Below are positions 1 to 11,554 of a DNA stretch of 64,000 nt, piece by piece (positions within the stretch are counted from its first letter, which is position 1; each line of letters opens with the position of its first letter). The DNA lies in assembly GCA_037447655.1 (NCBI GenBank), contig JBBHKE010003464.1, positions 124,001 through 188,000 of the forward strand, given 5' to 3'. The notes beneath the pieces were generated by a model. It was given only the letters and a program-made list of their open reading frames with translations. It did not search any database and had not been told where the DNA came from. Both the position numbers and the translations under genes were made by a program. This DNA comes from Zygnema cylindricum. Its lineage: Eukaryota > Streptophyta > Zygnematophyceae > Zygnematales > Zygnemataceae.

Positions 1-1806
1 AATATATCACTCAAAGTGCATGACCTAATTGACAACCCTAAAATACTACATCTTTGGTCCCTACTTTTCAAACAAGCATTAATGATTCATTTCTAACAAA
101 GCTCATTCCTATATATGAATTTGTGAGCTGTCAACAAATCACTAACTATCAAAATATCCAACGTAAACCACGTAACTGTCATTAAGTCCTATTTAACCAT
201 AATAACCTACTACTAAGGGTGGATTTCCATAAGCGAAAAAGTGGGGTTGTTTACTGAGGGCCGTACCGTTTCGTAAATGTCCGTACCTTTTTTTTTTCTA
301 AGAAAAACATCATTACGGAAAAATGTCTAAGGTTGTAAGCATAAATTCTAACCGTCGGATGACATTACGTTTTTTATCTAAATCGCCACGTCACCTTTTG
401 ACGACTGTGCACAAGGAGGACACTTCTCAGAGATTGAAAGTGAAAAAATGGGCCGCATGGAAAAGGGAAAAAAAAATCACGATGAGCGCGCGCGTATGTG
501 AGTTCACGTCGTAATGGCTATGTGCCTTTCGCCAGGGTGGCTGCGAATCCGCCGAAGTTATCCCGTCACGCTCCCACCATAAAAGTTTGTCGCCGCCTTT
601 TTGTCGTTGCGTTTTGAAATTTTAGGTAGTACATTTAATGCCCTCTGTACGGGTCATTAATTACCTTCACTGGTACATATATTACCCCCGCTTGTACATT
701 TATTGCCTCTGCTCGTACTGATATTGCGTTCAGACTTTACATTCTAAGATTTTTTCAAGATTTTAAGCATCTTATATTAACCTACGTGTTAACAACCAGA
801 ATGAGCCACGCAAATAAAAAGTGGTTTACTGAGAAGACCTAATGGAAGGCACGCCCTTCAGTAAAACCTTCCGTACAATTACAGAAGCGCATAATGGAAA
901 GCCACCCTAAAAATAAACTAATCGTAAGTGTACACCTGAGAGTCAACCAATCGTAAGCATACACTTGTCTGCAAGTACGACACAAAACACACACAAATTC
1001 AATTGTCTTAACCCTCAATGACCACGTATATAGAAAATGAATTAATAATCACTAATTTAGTAATCAACATATGACAAAACATTGTTGTTCCAAATATTTA
1101 AATAAGACACAAAATCGTATGAGGAGTAAGTTGACGTGAGTCCTAAATTTTATTCAAAGCATCTAGGACGTCTAGAAATATACATCGTGTGATTGACACG
1201 TCTGCAAAATCCGGCCGCTAAATGACTGGTTGCTTAATCACTTGAAGATAAATCCCCATGGTGAACCAACATTGTATAAGTATGGTAAACTTAATAATAT
1301 GTCATCAAAGAGTGCGATCCCTGAAATATATCGCCGGACACCTAGCGTCCTCCAAATGTACCACAAACCATTTGTCCAAATGAAATCGTATATTCCAAAT
1401 CCTTTCCGTACCCAAACCGTGTCTTTTGCAAAAAATGCAGTTTATCACATATAAAGTACACGTCATTTGCGATAAATGTCGCCGGTCGGAAATAAAGTAC
1501 ACATGTCCAAGTAAGACGCTTCGTACCTGTGACGTACATATTCAAACAATTTGTACATTTCACATCGGATCACTTCGCGATAAGCCGTCCATTTCCCAAC
1601 ACATTCCGCGCCACTCACTTAGTCTCTCACGTCCCTTTAATTTAACCTGTACATTTAAAACCCCATTCCGCAAATCGATTTGAACCACCATTCGAGTCAC
1701 CACATTACTTTCGGAATAAATTACGCACCTGAACAGGCGCACGCACGAAACATCGCGTACGCACGAAACGTTGTGTACGCACGAAACTAACATTTCAAAA
1801 AAAACA
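1..1806 (-). repeat. Old LTR of the E7 family, interrupted by a MITE
   Basis: The sequence outside 217-907 aligns by eye with the 3' three quarters of the 1375-bp LTR at 11555-12929, including the 'aaagtgcatgacctaat' start region and the terminal tandem 'cgcacgaaac' units. It ends at 1806 in ...AAAACA, matching the LTR boundary of the young copy. The first roughly 310 bp lie outside the window. The divergence is large, so this is an older insertion. ORFs inside it are not conserved proteins. The 49 bp up to 1855 are AT-rich spacer. Confidence 0.75.
217..907. mobile_element. MITE-1, 691-bp non-autonomous DNA transposon
   Basis: The ends are GGGTGGATTTCCAT and ATGGAAAGCCACCC, which are inverted repeats with one mismatch. 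Similarity continues imperfectly for roughly 60 bp (a 'ttactga.gggc' block is shared by both ends). TAA flanks both sides (214-216, 908-910), as expected for the 3-bp TWA duplications of the PIF/Harbinger (Tourist) group. There is no transposase. It interrupts an LTR whose sequence resumes on the other side at about 911. Around 625-740 there are degenerate short direct repeats built on GTAC plus ATT. Confidence 0.8.
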
Positions 1807-1855
1807 CTTTAGGTACGAGTCCTTTATGTACGTATAATTCTTTAGTTACGAGTCC

Positions 1856-2768
1856 TGTAATTCTGTGACCTCCATTGGCCCACAGAATGTCCAGCTTATA
1901 TGAAGCCTCTATGATAATATTTTCCCCTATGGATTTCAGATCAAATAGAAGCCACACGGTCAGACAAGAGTTCTAACAAACTTCACCCATGTGAAGGCCC
2001 GACTCCGCTGAGTCACACGCAAAAAGAATTTATGAATTTGCTCCCTTAGTTATGGCTGGCCAAAGATGGCCTATAAATATAAAAGGTCTCTCACAGAGAG
2101 GCGCCTCAAAAATGACTAAGTCTTAAATCCCTCTCCGAACCCCCTACTACTATTGTACCCAACCAATCATAAGATTGTAAAGTACAAGAAAGTACAGATG
2201 CCGTTGTACTTTTTGTACGGCCATGGTACGGCATGGCCGTCCCGTTGACGTCTATTAGTTCTTGAGCAATGGTCGCTCATCCTATAATGTCTACTCTCCA
2301 CTTATGGCTTGCCACGTGTCATCCGCCGACGTTAGCTCATAAACCGCCAAAAAGACCAGTCTGATGCATTGGCTCTAGTGTGCGCTGTCTGATCCTTGAT
2401 CGACATTTAATTACGTTTGTTGAAATTCAATGTTGTTTCATGTATGTCGTTTCGTTTCGTAATCCGCTAAATGGAGTTTGTACTATTGTACGTCTTTAAT
2501 TACAAACCAAACCTGTACGTACATAACTTTTCACCAAGACCCAATGGATAAGACGAACGGCTACGTCGTACGACGCCTACCTAAAGGACCTAGGATCAAA
2601 TCGAACATGGGTCAAATCATTTTGTTAATACTCCTTTCTCTCTCTCTCTCTCCTTAGTTTGCACCTTCTCTGCTAAAGAGGCAACCATGGTGGCTCTCCG
2701 CCTAACTGTCTCTCTCATATTTAGAATCTAGGAAATATACTAGTGACTTGCGAATAACTTTTTCAACA
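1856..2768 (-). repeat. E1 3' LTR
   Basis: On the minus strand it starts TGTTGAAAAAG directly after a GGGGAG tract and ends ...GAATTACA. The 'tgtaattctgtgacctcc' end also begins the LTRs at 52223 and 58259. It contains a TATA-like ATAAATATA near 2068, a GTAC cluster near 2175-2240 and a tRNA-Arg-like segment at 2538-2613. Confidence 0.8.
2538..2613 (+). other. tRNA-Arg-like domain in E1 LTR (antisense to the element)
   Basis: 2538-2555 reads GACCCAATGGATAAGACG, close to the D-arm of plant tRNA-Arg(ACG). An anticodon-like GGCTACG follows at 2559-2565 and a T-arm-like AGGATCAAATCGAAC at 2592-2606. The first six bases GACCCA are complementary to TGGGTC at 2608-2613. The T stem is broken, so this is not a functional tRNA gene. 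Confidence 0.6.
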
Positions 2769-4138
2769 CTCCCCTTAATTCTTAGTTACTTTTAAGTTTC
2801 AATCCATATTTTTATTTTCTGCAAAATAGCAATTTTGGAGAAAGCACAAATTTCGTCATCATATCCGCCACCATTTCCCCATAGCTGGCGTCACTCCAAG
2901 TGGTGATGTTAGTATTTCCCCCGCCCAAATGCAACTATAGATCTCTAGTTCCTACCAAGTATATTATTAATCTCTTTGCTGCCTTTTAGTCTCTCTTCCT
3001 TGGATCATTTAGACTCCTACTTAAAACTCCTATTGATGCCGCTATGTTTGGATGGGTACAATTCATTAAGTAAATTAAACTCTCTACGATCTTTATATAG
3101 AGAATGCGTTTAATGAACTCTCTAGCTTTTTCATCCATCTGATCTAGAATTATCATTCCTCTCTCTTGGCTCCCCTTAGATGCCTTTTTTAAGTCCATTG
3201 GAGTACACCGCCAATTGCTATTAGCGTAGAAGTTTCTTTAACGTATACGAATAATAACAGTGGTGTACGCTAATTAACAATTTGAAAATTCTGAAAGAAA
3301 TCGTCTACTCTTATTAGAAATTAGGGTTATTTTTAAATAGTATAAATAATTATATTTGAGAATTAAAAAAAAAAAAACGGGACAGAATTAGCGTACACTA
3401 CGGTAATAACGATTGGCGGTGTAGAGCAACTGTTGGTTTTCTCCATATGGAACTCTTTTTACATGTTTCCTATTTTCTTCTTTCTGAGTCAGTTTTATTA
3501 TTCTCCTTTCTCTATCTGTTTCCATCTGAATTCTTAAAATATATCTAGCTACTCCTACATCCTTCATCTCAAACTGACTCCTCCAATCCTTCTTCAACTT
3601 ATTGATCTTTTCAATTAACTTACTCAAGACTAATCGATCATCAACATAGATAGCAACAAAAATTACACCATTCTCATCTTCAAACAAATAGATAGAATGG
3701 TTTTAACTGATTTTGATGTATCCAAGGTTAGTCTCAAACTCATCCAACTTGACGTTCCAATGTTGTGGCGCTTGCTTAAGTCCATACAAAGACTTGATCA
3801 ATGTGCACACCTTCTCTCTTGTCCATTCTTCACAAAATCTGTTGGTTGCTTCATGAAGATTCCTTCTTGTTGAACCTCTATGTTTTCCGCTGCTGCTAGA
3901 CTGCCGAAAATTCTGACTACCGGAGCAAAGTTCTCCCCATAGTCTTTCCCCTCTTTCTGTGTGTAACCCTTTGCTACTAACCGAGTTTTATATCTTTTAA
4001 TTGAATTATGTGGGTACTATTTTAGCTTACAAACCCATTTAGATCCGATCGATTTTGTATCCCGAGGGCAATCCATTAATTCCCATGTGTTAGCTTACCT
4101 TATAGATGCCATTTTCTCATGAATAGCAATCATCCATC
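2769..4138 (-). pseudogene. E1 copia pol fragment (RT, remnant RNase H)
   Basis: Reading down the minus strand, reverse transcriptase pieces appear at about 4130-3690 (frame-broken). A YVDD-type active site follows (IYVDDRLVLS, encoded near 3650-3610), and then the RT C-terminal 'thumb/connection' region (2986-3198, MNCTHPNIAA). The RNase H is internally deleted: SDASYG is joined directly to EMVADMMTK near 2878-2890, removing the AQSTMEAEY and DNQAA blocks. A MITE splits the coding sequence at 3206-3421. Multiple stops and frame changes show that it is dead. Confidence 0.85.
3206..3421. mobile_element. MITE-2, 216-bp element in E1 pol
   Basis: The ends CACCGCCAATTGCTATTAGC and their inverted counterpart (GGCGGTG at 3415-3421) form imperfect inverted repeats of about 24 bp. 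TA is present on both sides (3204-3205, 3422-3423), and pol coding resumes after it. A second inner inverted pair (GTGTACGCTAATT / AATTAGCGTACAC) lies inside. TA duplications suggest a Tc1/mariner-type MITE. It has no coding capacity. Confidence 0.8.
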
Positions 4139-5090
4139 TGTTGGTTTTGAAGCTTTTTCCTCAGTAGATAGAGCTGCGAGGGGAGTTTTAGGACTTAGAA
4201 TATTTTTGGTCCAATGTCAGTTGTAATACTTACCTTAAATAGTGTGACAGTGAAATAGTAACCCTAGAGTGTATCGTACACTCACATAGACACGCGTCGG
4301 CATTTGCAGATAGCGCAGAAATTGCGAAATGGTCTTAAGCACATGTCACACATCGATCAAGGGAATTTTGTAAATCAGACGAAAAGAAATTGAACCACAC
4401 ATTTGGGAAACAAATAAATACCAGACGTTGATGTTACTCAAACTAACGGCTGCGATATGAGTGGGGACCACAAGTGACGAGGAGCTTCGTAAGTACTCCA
4501 GATATTCGTACAAGTTGACCAAAGCCGGTTGGATTTATTTGGCTGATGATAACTAAGCAGCAACATTTTTCGTACGACGCCAAATTGTGAATACTTGAAG
4601 AAACACGATTTTGTAATGTAATGCATTAGGAAATAGTGTTCACTATTTAGTTTTTAGGCAAGTTGCAAATAGGTTTAGGAAGTACATTAGGTACTTTGTC
4701 GTACTACAGTACAGTGCTACTATTTCAGGTGCACACACCTGATTGGTTAGTGCGTAATACATACTCACTTATTGTATAAAGATTAAGACTTAGAAACATT
4801 TTTGGTATCTAGTTTTGGGAATATGGAAATCTAAGGGCAGTTTTTGGGAAACTTGCAGACTCTATAAGTTATGGTTTACTGGTTGAATTATGCTCTAATG
4901 TTGGGAATTGAGTGCATGTATGGTGATATACTTGTACGCTGAATTTCATGTAAATTGGATCTGTGGGTTAGATTTTGTAGTAAATAAAAAAATGGTATTT
5001 GATGGGATTCTTTTAAGCTTCTCATTTAGTCATGTCTACTTCTACAACTAATACTGCATCTCCACCTATGCCAAAGGTCATAGAACAACA
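4139..5090 (+). repeat. E2 5' LTR
   Basis: It starts TGTTGGTTTTGAAG and ends ATAGAACAACA. The early 'cctcagtagatagagctg' block is shared with the E6 LTR at 17902. The primer-site relic TGTTATGGGA follows at 5091. It was inserted into E1 pol (flank CCATC at 4134-4138). The partner LTR is not visible. Confidence 0.75.
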
Positions 5091-5333
5091 TGTTATGGGA
5101 CTGTCTTCAAGAATCCATATCTTCAATGGACAAAAATATGCTTAATGGGCGGATATGGTTGAATCATTCTTTGAGACTACAGGTTTGTTAGATATTGTGG
5201 ATGGATTGCTTGATGAAATTGATCAAACATGGGCGAAGAAAAATTCACATGCTAGGAACACTCTGAAGCTATCTCTCGGAAAACGTGGTTATGTCACGAA
5301 TCAAAATGAAGAAAGCGATTGATATCTGGAAAT
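5032..5333 (+). pseudogene. E2 gag fragment starting inside the LTR
   Basis: The ATG at 5032 lies 59 bp before the LTR end. The frame crosses the LTR boundary and primer site (peptide IEQHVMG), then gives a Gag N-terminus (IFNGQKYA, stop, WADMVESFFETTG...). It parallels the N-terminus of E6 Gag (VMGPRPWLPIFDG). Stops and a truncation by the LTR starting at 5334 make it non-functional. Confidence 0.75.
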
Positions 5334-7069
5334 TGTTGAAATGTATGTATTTTCTAGGTCTGAATAAAGGAAACTTAATAAGAGGAAGCCAGCAAAGGCA
5401 GCCTGCCTCTCGCTCTACTCTCCAAACCCCCACACTTGTCGCTGTCACTAAAGGTTGGAGAGGAAGCTAAAGCCATGGCTGCCCATGTTGTCGAGATAGA
5501 AAGACAGGTTGTACTTTACGGTAGGTGTACTAAAAATATCTTGACAGACACAGGATTTGATCTTCGTACCTACTGTCCGTCAAGCATCCGGTAGCTGTTG
5601 TTTTGAAAAGTCAGTTTCTTGGATACGAGACAGTTCGCGCGTAACTGCTAATTAGATTTAATATGGAGGTGTGAATAGATTCACGGATTGGGGGAGCGAA
5701 CGGATTGATATAATTAAAGTGACGTAAAAGACTCATTGAGTGGTGTGAACAAGTTGTGACAAATGGACGGCAGATCGTGAAGGGATCCGATGTAAAATAA
5801 ATTGAATGTTGAAATAGGCGCCGCCGGTACGGCGGAGCTGCGACGCAATTAAGTCAACGCTGCTGCGGCTATTTTTATGATCCATACGGACAAGCACAGC
5901 CAGCGCAGCTAGCGCAGCTGCGGATAATATGAATTGGATAGATTTCGAGTAATGATGATTGTACGGTAGTGGTAGCTTAGTAGTTGCTTAGCGGTAGCTT
6001 GGTTTTTGACATACGAAGAGTGCGGTGTAAATATTATGTAAAACAGAGGTTTGTCTTTTTGACTAATTAGTTTATTAGAGTAGATACACTACGGCTGGTA
6101 TGCCTCCGTACATTCAGTAGTCTGCGTATAACTTGCAGGACTTAGATTATTTTATGCATCCCAGTCAAGTTAATCAAAGTAATGGCAAACTGTTATTTGC
6201 ATCTTTGACCTGTTGGTGTGATCACCCTGTTTGGTGTTTTCATGTGAAACTTTGTGGAGTTATTCTATGATATAGAATCTATATGTGTGTGAAGTTTCAT
6301 TGTATTCCAGTATCTTTGTAAGATTATGTTAACAGTCTAAGTGGTTAGTTTGTGAAACTGTCAACTATTTTTAGGAAACTCTGGAGCTTATATCTTCTAG
6401 ATGCCTTGGTGGATTTGGTTCTAACTTTGGGAGTTTTCAATATATATAATATAATGCACATTGGTGCAGTTTGAGATGATTTTGTTTTTTTTGGAGTAAA
6501 CTGTGTTGTCTGAAACACAACTGTTTTTGAGGTAGTCTGTGGGTGTTTTCGTGAGTAATCCATGGCTGAAATAGGCTATGGACAACAGTAGCCAGTAGCT
6601 TTATTCAATATTCAAGGTTAGGTGCTAAAGTATATAGGGTACGAAAATTATATAAATATGAACGATGCAATATGTTTCATTTAACTGCTTACAGGACGGT
6701 TTGTACACGGAAGTGGATTAGACCTCACAAATTCTGTAGCGCACGGAATTAATGAAACGACACTTTATTTAGACAACCAATTTTAAATGACGGTCTTCAT
6801 CGAACGGCCGTGGTGCGAGCCAAGATTCCGGAGTGGACGACTTGACGTTTTCGGGCACCGGCACTCAGGATGACACGTGGAAGGATCCGAGAGGATTGAG
6901 GGATTTTTCGGAACGCGAAATGATAATTCCGGATGTGACAAATGTCACATTATGCTGATGTTGTACATGGACTATATAGAAAGTACGACGATACGTGTAC
7001 TTTCTTGTAAGGTACAGTCTTACAATTGGTCTGTACCTCACTACTAAGGAGCTTAAAGAGGGGCTTTAG
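5334..7069 (+). repeat. E3 LTR, split by solo LTR E4
   Basis: It begins TGTTGAAATGTATGTATTTTCTAGG, like the LTR starts at 58360 and 60449. It contains the conserved loop CTTGTCGCTGTCACT near 5428, the antisense tRNA-like T-arm near 5551-5565 and a GTAC cluster near 6960-7020. It is interrupted at 5596-6587 by E4, and its 3' end is cut at 7069 by E5. No internal region of E3 is seen. Confidence 0.75.
5596..6587 (+). mobile_element. E4, solo LTR with target duplication GTAGC
   Basis: It runs from TGTTGTTTTG to GGACAACA and is flanked by GTAGC at 5591-5595 and 6588-6592. Its last part, including 'ccatggctgaaataggctatgg', matches the end of the E6 LTRs (15783, 19230), so it is a solo LTR of that family. 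The gag start codon (ATG near 6562) carried by this LTR type is present but leads nowhere. Confidence 0.88.
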
Positions 7070-8080
7070 TGCAATTTTGTGTCCTCCATTGGACCTTATA
7101 ATACAGGAAGCCTCTAGATAGTATTTAACCAACCCACTTCAAGCCACAACCACTGCTGTCCAAGAAGGCAAAATGACAATTTGACTGCACCCTTATAGAG
7201 GTGGGACTCCCCTGAGTCCGTAGCAAAAATAATCACTAAAAACGGCCAATCAGCCAATAAGTTATGAGGCAGTAAAAATGGCAATTTGTACAAACTCTCA
7301 AAGGGAGAGGTGACTTCTTTCCAAAATTTTCTAAGTCCTGATTCCCTTTAATAACTTCTATCTACTGAAGTATGGACCAATCAGATTACTGTACCGTACC
7401 AAAAAGTATTACTGCCGGTGTACCTTTTGTACAGCCTATGTACGACAAGGCACTCTTCGTACATTCCTCGGAATTCCCATGACCGAATGTCATCTCTCCA
7501 CGTGGCTCAAGGTCATGCCACGTCACAAAACGCCAAAGGGACCACTCCGGGATTTCGGCGTTGATGTATGCCGTTGGATTCGCAGCGAGACGCAATCTTA
7601 GCCGTTATAAATACTTGCGCGATATTTGTTTCGCTGTCAAAACAAAATGCGTGGTATTCGTTTTGAAAAAGTGTCGTACTTCGTACATTCATAAATCTGT
7701 ATCTATGCAAGCCGTATACAGTTTTAGTTAAATGAGTGTGTTCCTCCTTATAGATATATATATCTATCACATACTATAGCATTTAGCATTGGTCCTAGTC
7801 TAATAGGATAAAGTTGATGGCTATCGGCAAACTTGACGAACCGAAGGTACCGGGATCAAATCCCGGGTCCGTCAGGCATAATTTTTAGTAACCTACTAAA
7901 AATAACTTCCTGTTTGAACTAAGGCAGCCATGGATCAACCTCCCTCTCTATCCTTCAGTGACTACAACAAGTATGGGGGCTAAAGAGAGGAGTTGGAGGC
8001 AGGCTATCCGTCCTTTTTCTTTTCTTTTATACTAACGTATTAAACCTAGAAAATACTCTAGAAATCTATTATTTTCAACA
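7070..8080 (-). repeat. E5 3' LTR
   Basis: On the minus strand it starts TGTTGAAAATAATAG after tract AAAGGGAAG (8081-8089) and ends ...AAATTGCA. The sequence 'tgcaattttgtgtcctcc' is also the outer end of E12. It contains the GTAC cluster (about 7388-7442), GACTCCCCTGAGTC (7206-7219), a U3 hairpin (about 7925-8005) and the tRNA-like domain. The 5-bp flank at 7065-7069 is TTTAG; the other flank is lost. Confidence 0.85.
7792..7876 (+). other. tRNA-like domain in E5 LTR with perfect T-arm
   Basis: A D-arm-like GTCTAATAGGATAAAG is followed by GGCTATC and then CCGGG-ATCAAAT-CCCGG at 7850-7866. That is a perfect 5-bp stem with a 7-nt loop, exactly tRNA T-arm geometry. It is antisense to E5. Homologous domains occur in the other LTRs of this group. 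The middle is too degraded for a working tRNA. Confidence 0.65.
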
Positions 8081-8094
8081 CTTCCCTTTTCTAG
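8046..8094 (-). promoter_or_regulatory. E5 PPT-spanning inverted repeat
   Basis: In element sense CTAGAAAA (8094-8087) pairs with TTTTCTAG (8053-8046). The loop holds the polypurine tract and the first bases of U3. The pol stop codon TAG is inside the first arm. Confidence 0.7.
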
Positions 8095-10919
8095 TCTAAT
8101 TTTATTTTTTCTTTCAACCCGCATTTTTCCCGACAATATTTTAATTTAGGAGAGGGCACACGTTTGGTCATCATGTCAGCCACCATTTCTTCATCAGGTC
8201 TATACACAAGATTTAGAATTTCATTTTCAACTTTTTCTCTTACGAAGCTTAACCTTATGTCTATATGTTTTGCTTTAAAATGGTGTTTTGGATTGGCTGC
8301 AATTGCGATTGCAGCTTGATTATCGCAAAAGATTTCATGCACTCCCTCCTTCATATATCCTAGTTCTTCCAACAATGACTTCACCCACATTAGTTCTTTT
8401 ACAGCACAATAAGACGCCATTTCCTTAGCCTCCATAGTAGACTAAGCAACCACCTTTTGTTGCTTACTTTTCCAACAGCAAGCACCTTCCCCCACATACA
8501 AAACATATCCAAAAGTGCATCTTCTCATAGGTGCATCCCCCTAACTGGCATCACTTCAAGTGGTGATATCAGTGTGTTCCCCTCCCAAATGCAAAAATAA
8601 TTCTCTGGTTCCAACTACATATCTCATGAATCTCTTGGCTGCCTCCCAATCTTTCTTTGTAGGATCGTTAAGACTCCTACTAAGGACTCTTACTGCTGCG
8701 GCTATGTCTGGCCTTGTATAGTTCATAAAGTAGATTATACTTCCTACGACCTGTCTGTAAGGAATAGACTTCATAAACTCTCCCTCTTCTGGACTCATAT
8801 GATCATCTAAGATTATCACTCCTTCTTCTACACTCCCATCACTTACTTTCTTTAAGTCTATGGGAGTGGTACAGCTGTTAGCATTTTCCATCTGGAATTT
8901 CTCAAGCATGTTACCTATTGCTTCTTTTTGATTAAGTCTGATAATCTTCTTCCCCCTATCTCTCTCCATTTGGATCCCCAAAATATATTTTGCCTCCCCT
9001 AAATCCTTCATATCAAATCTGCCTCTAAGATCTTTCTTCAGCCAATTGATCTTCTCCAAAGACTTACTCAACACAAGCAGATCATCCACATAAATTGCAA
9101 TAAAAATGACACCATTCTCATATTCAAACATATAGATAGAATGGTCAGAGCTGATCCGGATATATCCCTGATCGGTGAGAAACTCATCTAATTTCTTATT
9201 CCACTGTCGGGGAGCCTGCTTCAGTCCATATAAGGATTTAATGAGCTTGAAGACTTTGCTCTCCTCTCCTTCTTCCACGAACCCCTCGGGTTGCCTCATG
9301 AAAATTTCTTCCTCTAATTTACCATTAAGAAAAGCTGTCTTAATGTCTATCTGGTGGATTTCCATGTCTTCCGCTGCTGGCAGACCGAGGAGAATCCTTA
9401 CTGAAAGGAACCGAACAACTGGAGCAAGGTCTTCTCTTAGTCAATCCCCTCTTTTTGAGTAAACCCCTTTGCTACCAATCGAGCCTTATATCTCTCAATG
9501 GTATTATCTGGGTTCAGTTTTAGTTTAAATACCCATTAACACCCAATAGGTTTTCTGTGTAGAGGACAAACGCCTAATTCCCAAGTATTTGCTTCCATGA
9601 TAGAAGCCATCTCATCATTTATGGCTCTAATCCATCTTTCTTTCTCTAGACTATTCACAACCTCTGAGTAAGACTCAGGCTCATCTGGGTGAGATAGCTT
9701 AGTTACTTTATGAGTCGTTTGTTTTTCTTGTATCCTTTTGTTGCTCCTCTTTCCTCCCTCAAACTCTGAAGCTGGAATGGATGGAAGTCTTGGATTTCTT
9801 CTCAATGTCTCATCGGCTCCCTTGTCCATGGAAGCCGGTTCTTGTCCCATTCTTCTATCTCCGCGAAGTCCATAGGAGTATGTGAGGTTTCCGGGGAGTC
9901 TTCAGTATCTGGGATCTCCCATGAATCTGCAATCACGGTTTCACTCATGTCCCTTTCGAGAACGACTGAGTTCTCCTCACTGTCAGACTCAAATCTGATT
10001 CTTATCTTCTTTGTATATTTGAAGGGGTTAAATGACTTCCCTTCATCCATGACAACTAAGTGTTTGACCAGAATTATATCTTTCTTTGCTAAGTCATAGA
10101 CTCTATATCCCTTAACATCCTCATCATATCCCACAAAGTATCCAGGTTTTCCCTTAGCATCTAGTTTCCAGTTTTTCCTATCCGTGTCAAGACTGTAAAC
10201 TTGGCTACCAAATACTTTAAGGTGTGAGATATCTGGTTTCCTTCCAACCCATCTCTCATAGGGGGTCACTCCCTTTATAGCAAAGGTAAGGACTCTAGTC
10301 TTAATGTAGTTGGCACAATTGATTGCTTCTGCCCAAATCTCTTTCCTATTTTCTTGTCTGTCAACATACTACATGCACTATATCCTAGTGTTCGATTCAA
10401 CTTCTCAGCTACCCCATTTTGTTTTGGGTTATATGGTAAAGTTTTTTGGTGTTGCACTCCCTCATCTCTTAAATATTCCTCAAACTGGTTAGAGGTATAT
10501 TCCCCCCCATTATCACTTTTTATACTCTTAATTGGGGTTTTATGCAACTTCTCACTCCACGCTTTATATTATTTGAATTAAGTTGATGCCTCAGACTTTG
10601 TTTTTAGAAAGTAGACTCTAGAGTATCTAGACCTGTCTTCAGTTTTTGTCATCATAAACCTCTTTCCTCCAACCGAAGGTATTTTTGCTGGTCCCCAAAT
10701 ATCTATGTGGACCAAGTGTAACACTTTCTCACCTCTATATGTGGCGGCTTTGGGAAAGGGAAGTGTATGAGCCTTACCTTGAGCACAACCACTACAATCA
10801 TCCATCATTTCATTATCCCCAAACTGAATGTGTTCTACTACCCCAAACTTTTTCATTTCCCTCAACCTATCAAAACGCACATGCCACAACCGCTTATGCC
10901 ATATCATCAACTTATACAC
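8091..10919 (-). pseudogene. E5 copia pol (integrase to RNase H), broken
   Basis: In minus-strand order: GAG-pre-integrase (WHKRLWHVRFDRL, then CSGCAQGKAH zinc cysteines) at 10919-10578; the integrase core with SDNGGEYTS and PKQNGVAEKLNRT at 10547-10275; the integrase C-terminal region (TPYERWVGRKPDISHLKVFGS) at 10269-9802; a linker to 9536; reverse transcriptase with KTAFLNGKLEEEIFM and IYVDDLLVLS at 9365-8556; and the RNase H end (FCDNQAAIAI, MVADMMTK) at 8435-8091. Frames change several times, with stops between blocks. Gag and protease are missing because LTR sequence of E6 starts at about 10912. Confidence 0.92.
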
Positions 10920-11554
10920 GTTTTACGGAAAAGTCCCGAAGACCATTTACACGCGTCGTACATCAGACAAATGGATTTGCATAATCGGACGGACATAATC
11001 TTAATCACATTTAAAGGAAATATATGGTACGGTCTGCCGTAATGACCGTTGATTCGAATCGTGTCGACGGACACGATTCACGCGGGACCACAAGTGACGA
11101 AGCACGACGTATGCGCTCAGGTGCTTCGTACCACATGACCACACTCGGTTGGACTTATGTGACCTATGCTGACACACGTGACAAAAACGGATACGAATCG
11201 AGTCGACGGACTTGATTCGAAGTGGGACCACATTCGGCCAAAGCTACTGGACGCGTGTCAATCATTGCTAAGATTTACTTTACATCTAACGGCGATCCGC
11301 AAATTCGAAGTTGAGTTGTACGGACGCTTACAGCCGTTTGGACGGACTCACTAATTTTTGACTAAGCAAGTTGCACAATTCATGTACGGCTCGTATTTGT
11401 AAATATCTGAAACAACTCTAATTTGTATGTAGTTAATGAGTTTTTAGTGTTGCAACAGGGAAATTAGATAAAAGTCATAATTAGGGTTTGGACGCACCTC
11501 CAGTACAGTAGACATACCGTTGACGTACATTGTCTGTATTTGTACAGTACTTAT
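10912..11554 (+). repeat. E6 5' LTR, left part (first ~174 bp missing)
   Basis: It aligns closely with 18076-18716 of the intact 3' LTR (for example 'ttttacggaaaagtcccga'). The junction with E5 pol at 10912 shares the short string TTATACA with the LTR, suggesting microhomology-mediated joining. The LTR continues at 15266 after the E7 insertion. Confidence 0.88.

Larger units (their letters stand above)
1856..4138 (-). mobile_element. E1, decayed minus-strand copia element (5' part missing)
   Basis: In its own orientation the copy runs from reverse transcriptase (near 4130) through degraded RNase H to polypurine tract CTTAAGGGGAG-like sequence at 2769-2780 and a 3' LTR (1856-2768). The upstream gag, protease and integrase are absent. 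Plus-strand element E2 begins at 4139 inside its reverse transcriptase, so the missing part may have been moved or lost through that insertion. Confidence 0.8.

Noticed and set aside
7792-7876. Functional tRNA gene
   Set aside because: Only the T-arm is perfect; the acceptor and anticodon arms do not pair convincingly and there is no adjacent oligo-T terminator at the right place. Kept only as a tRNA-like LTR domain.
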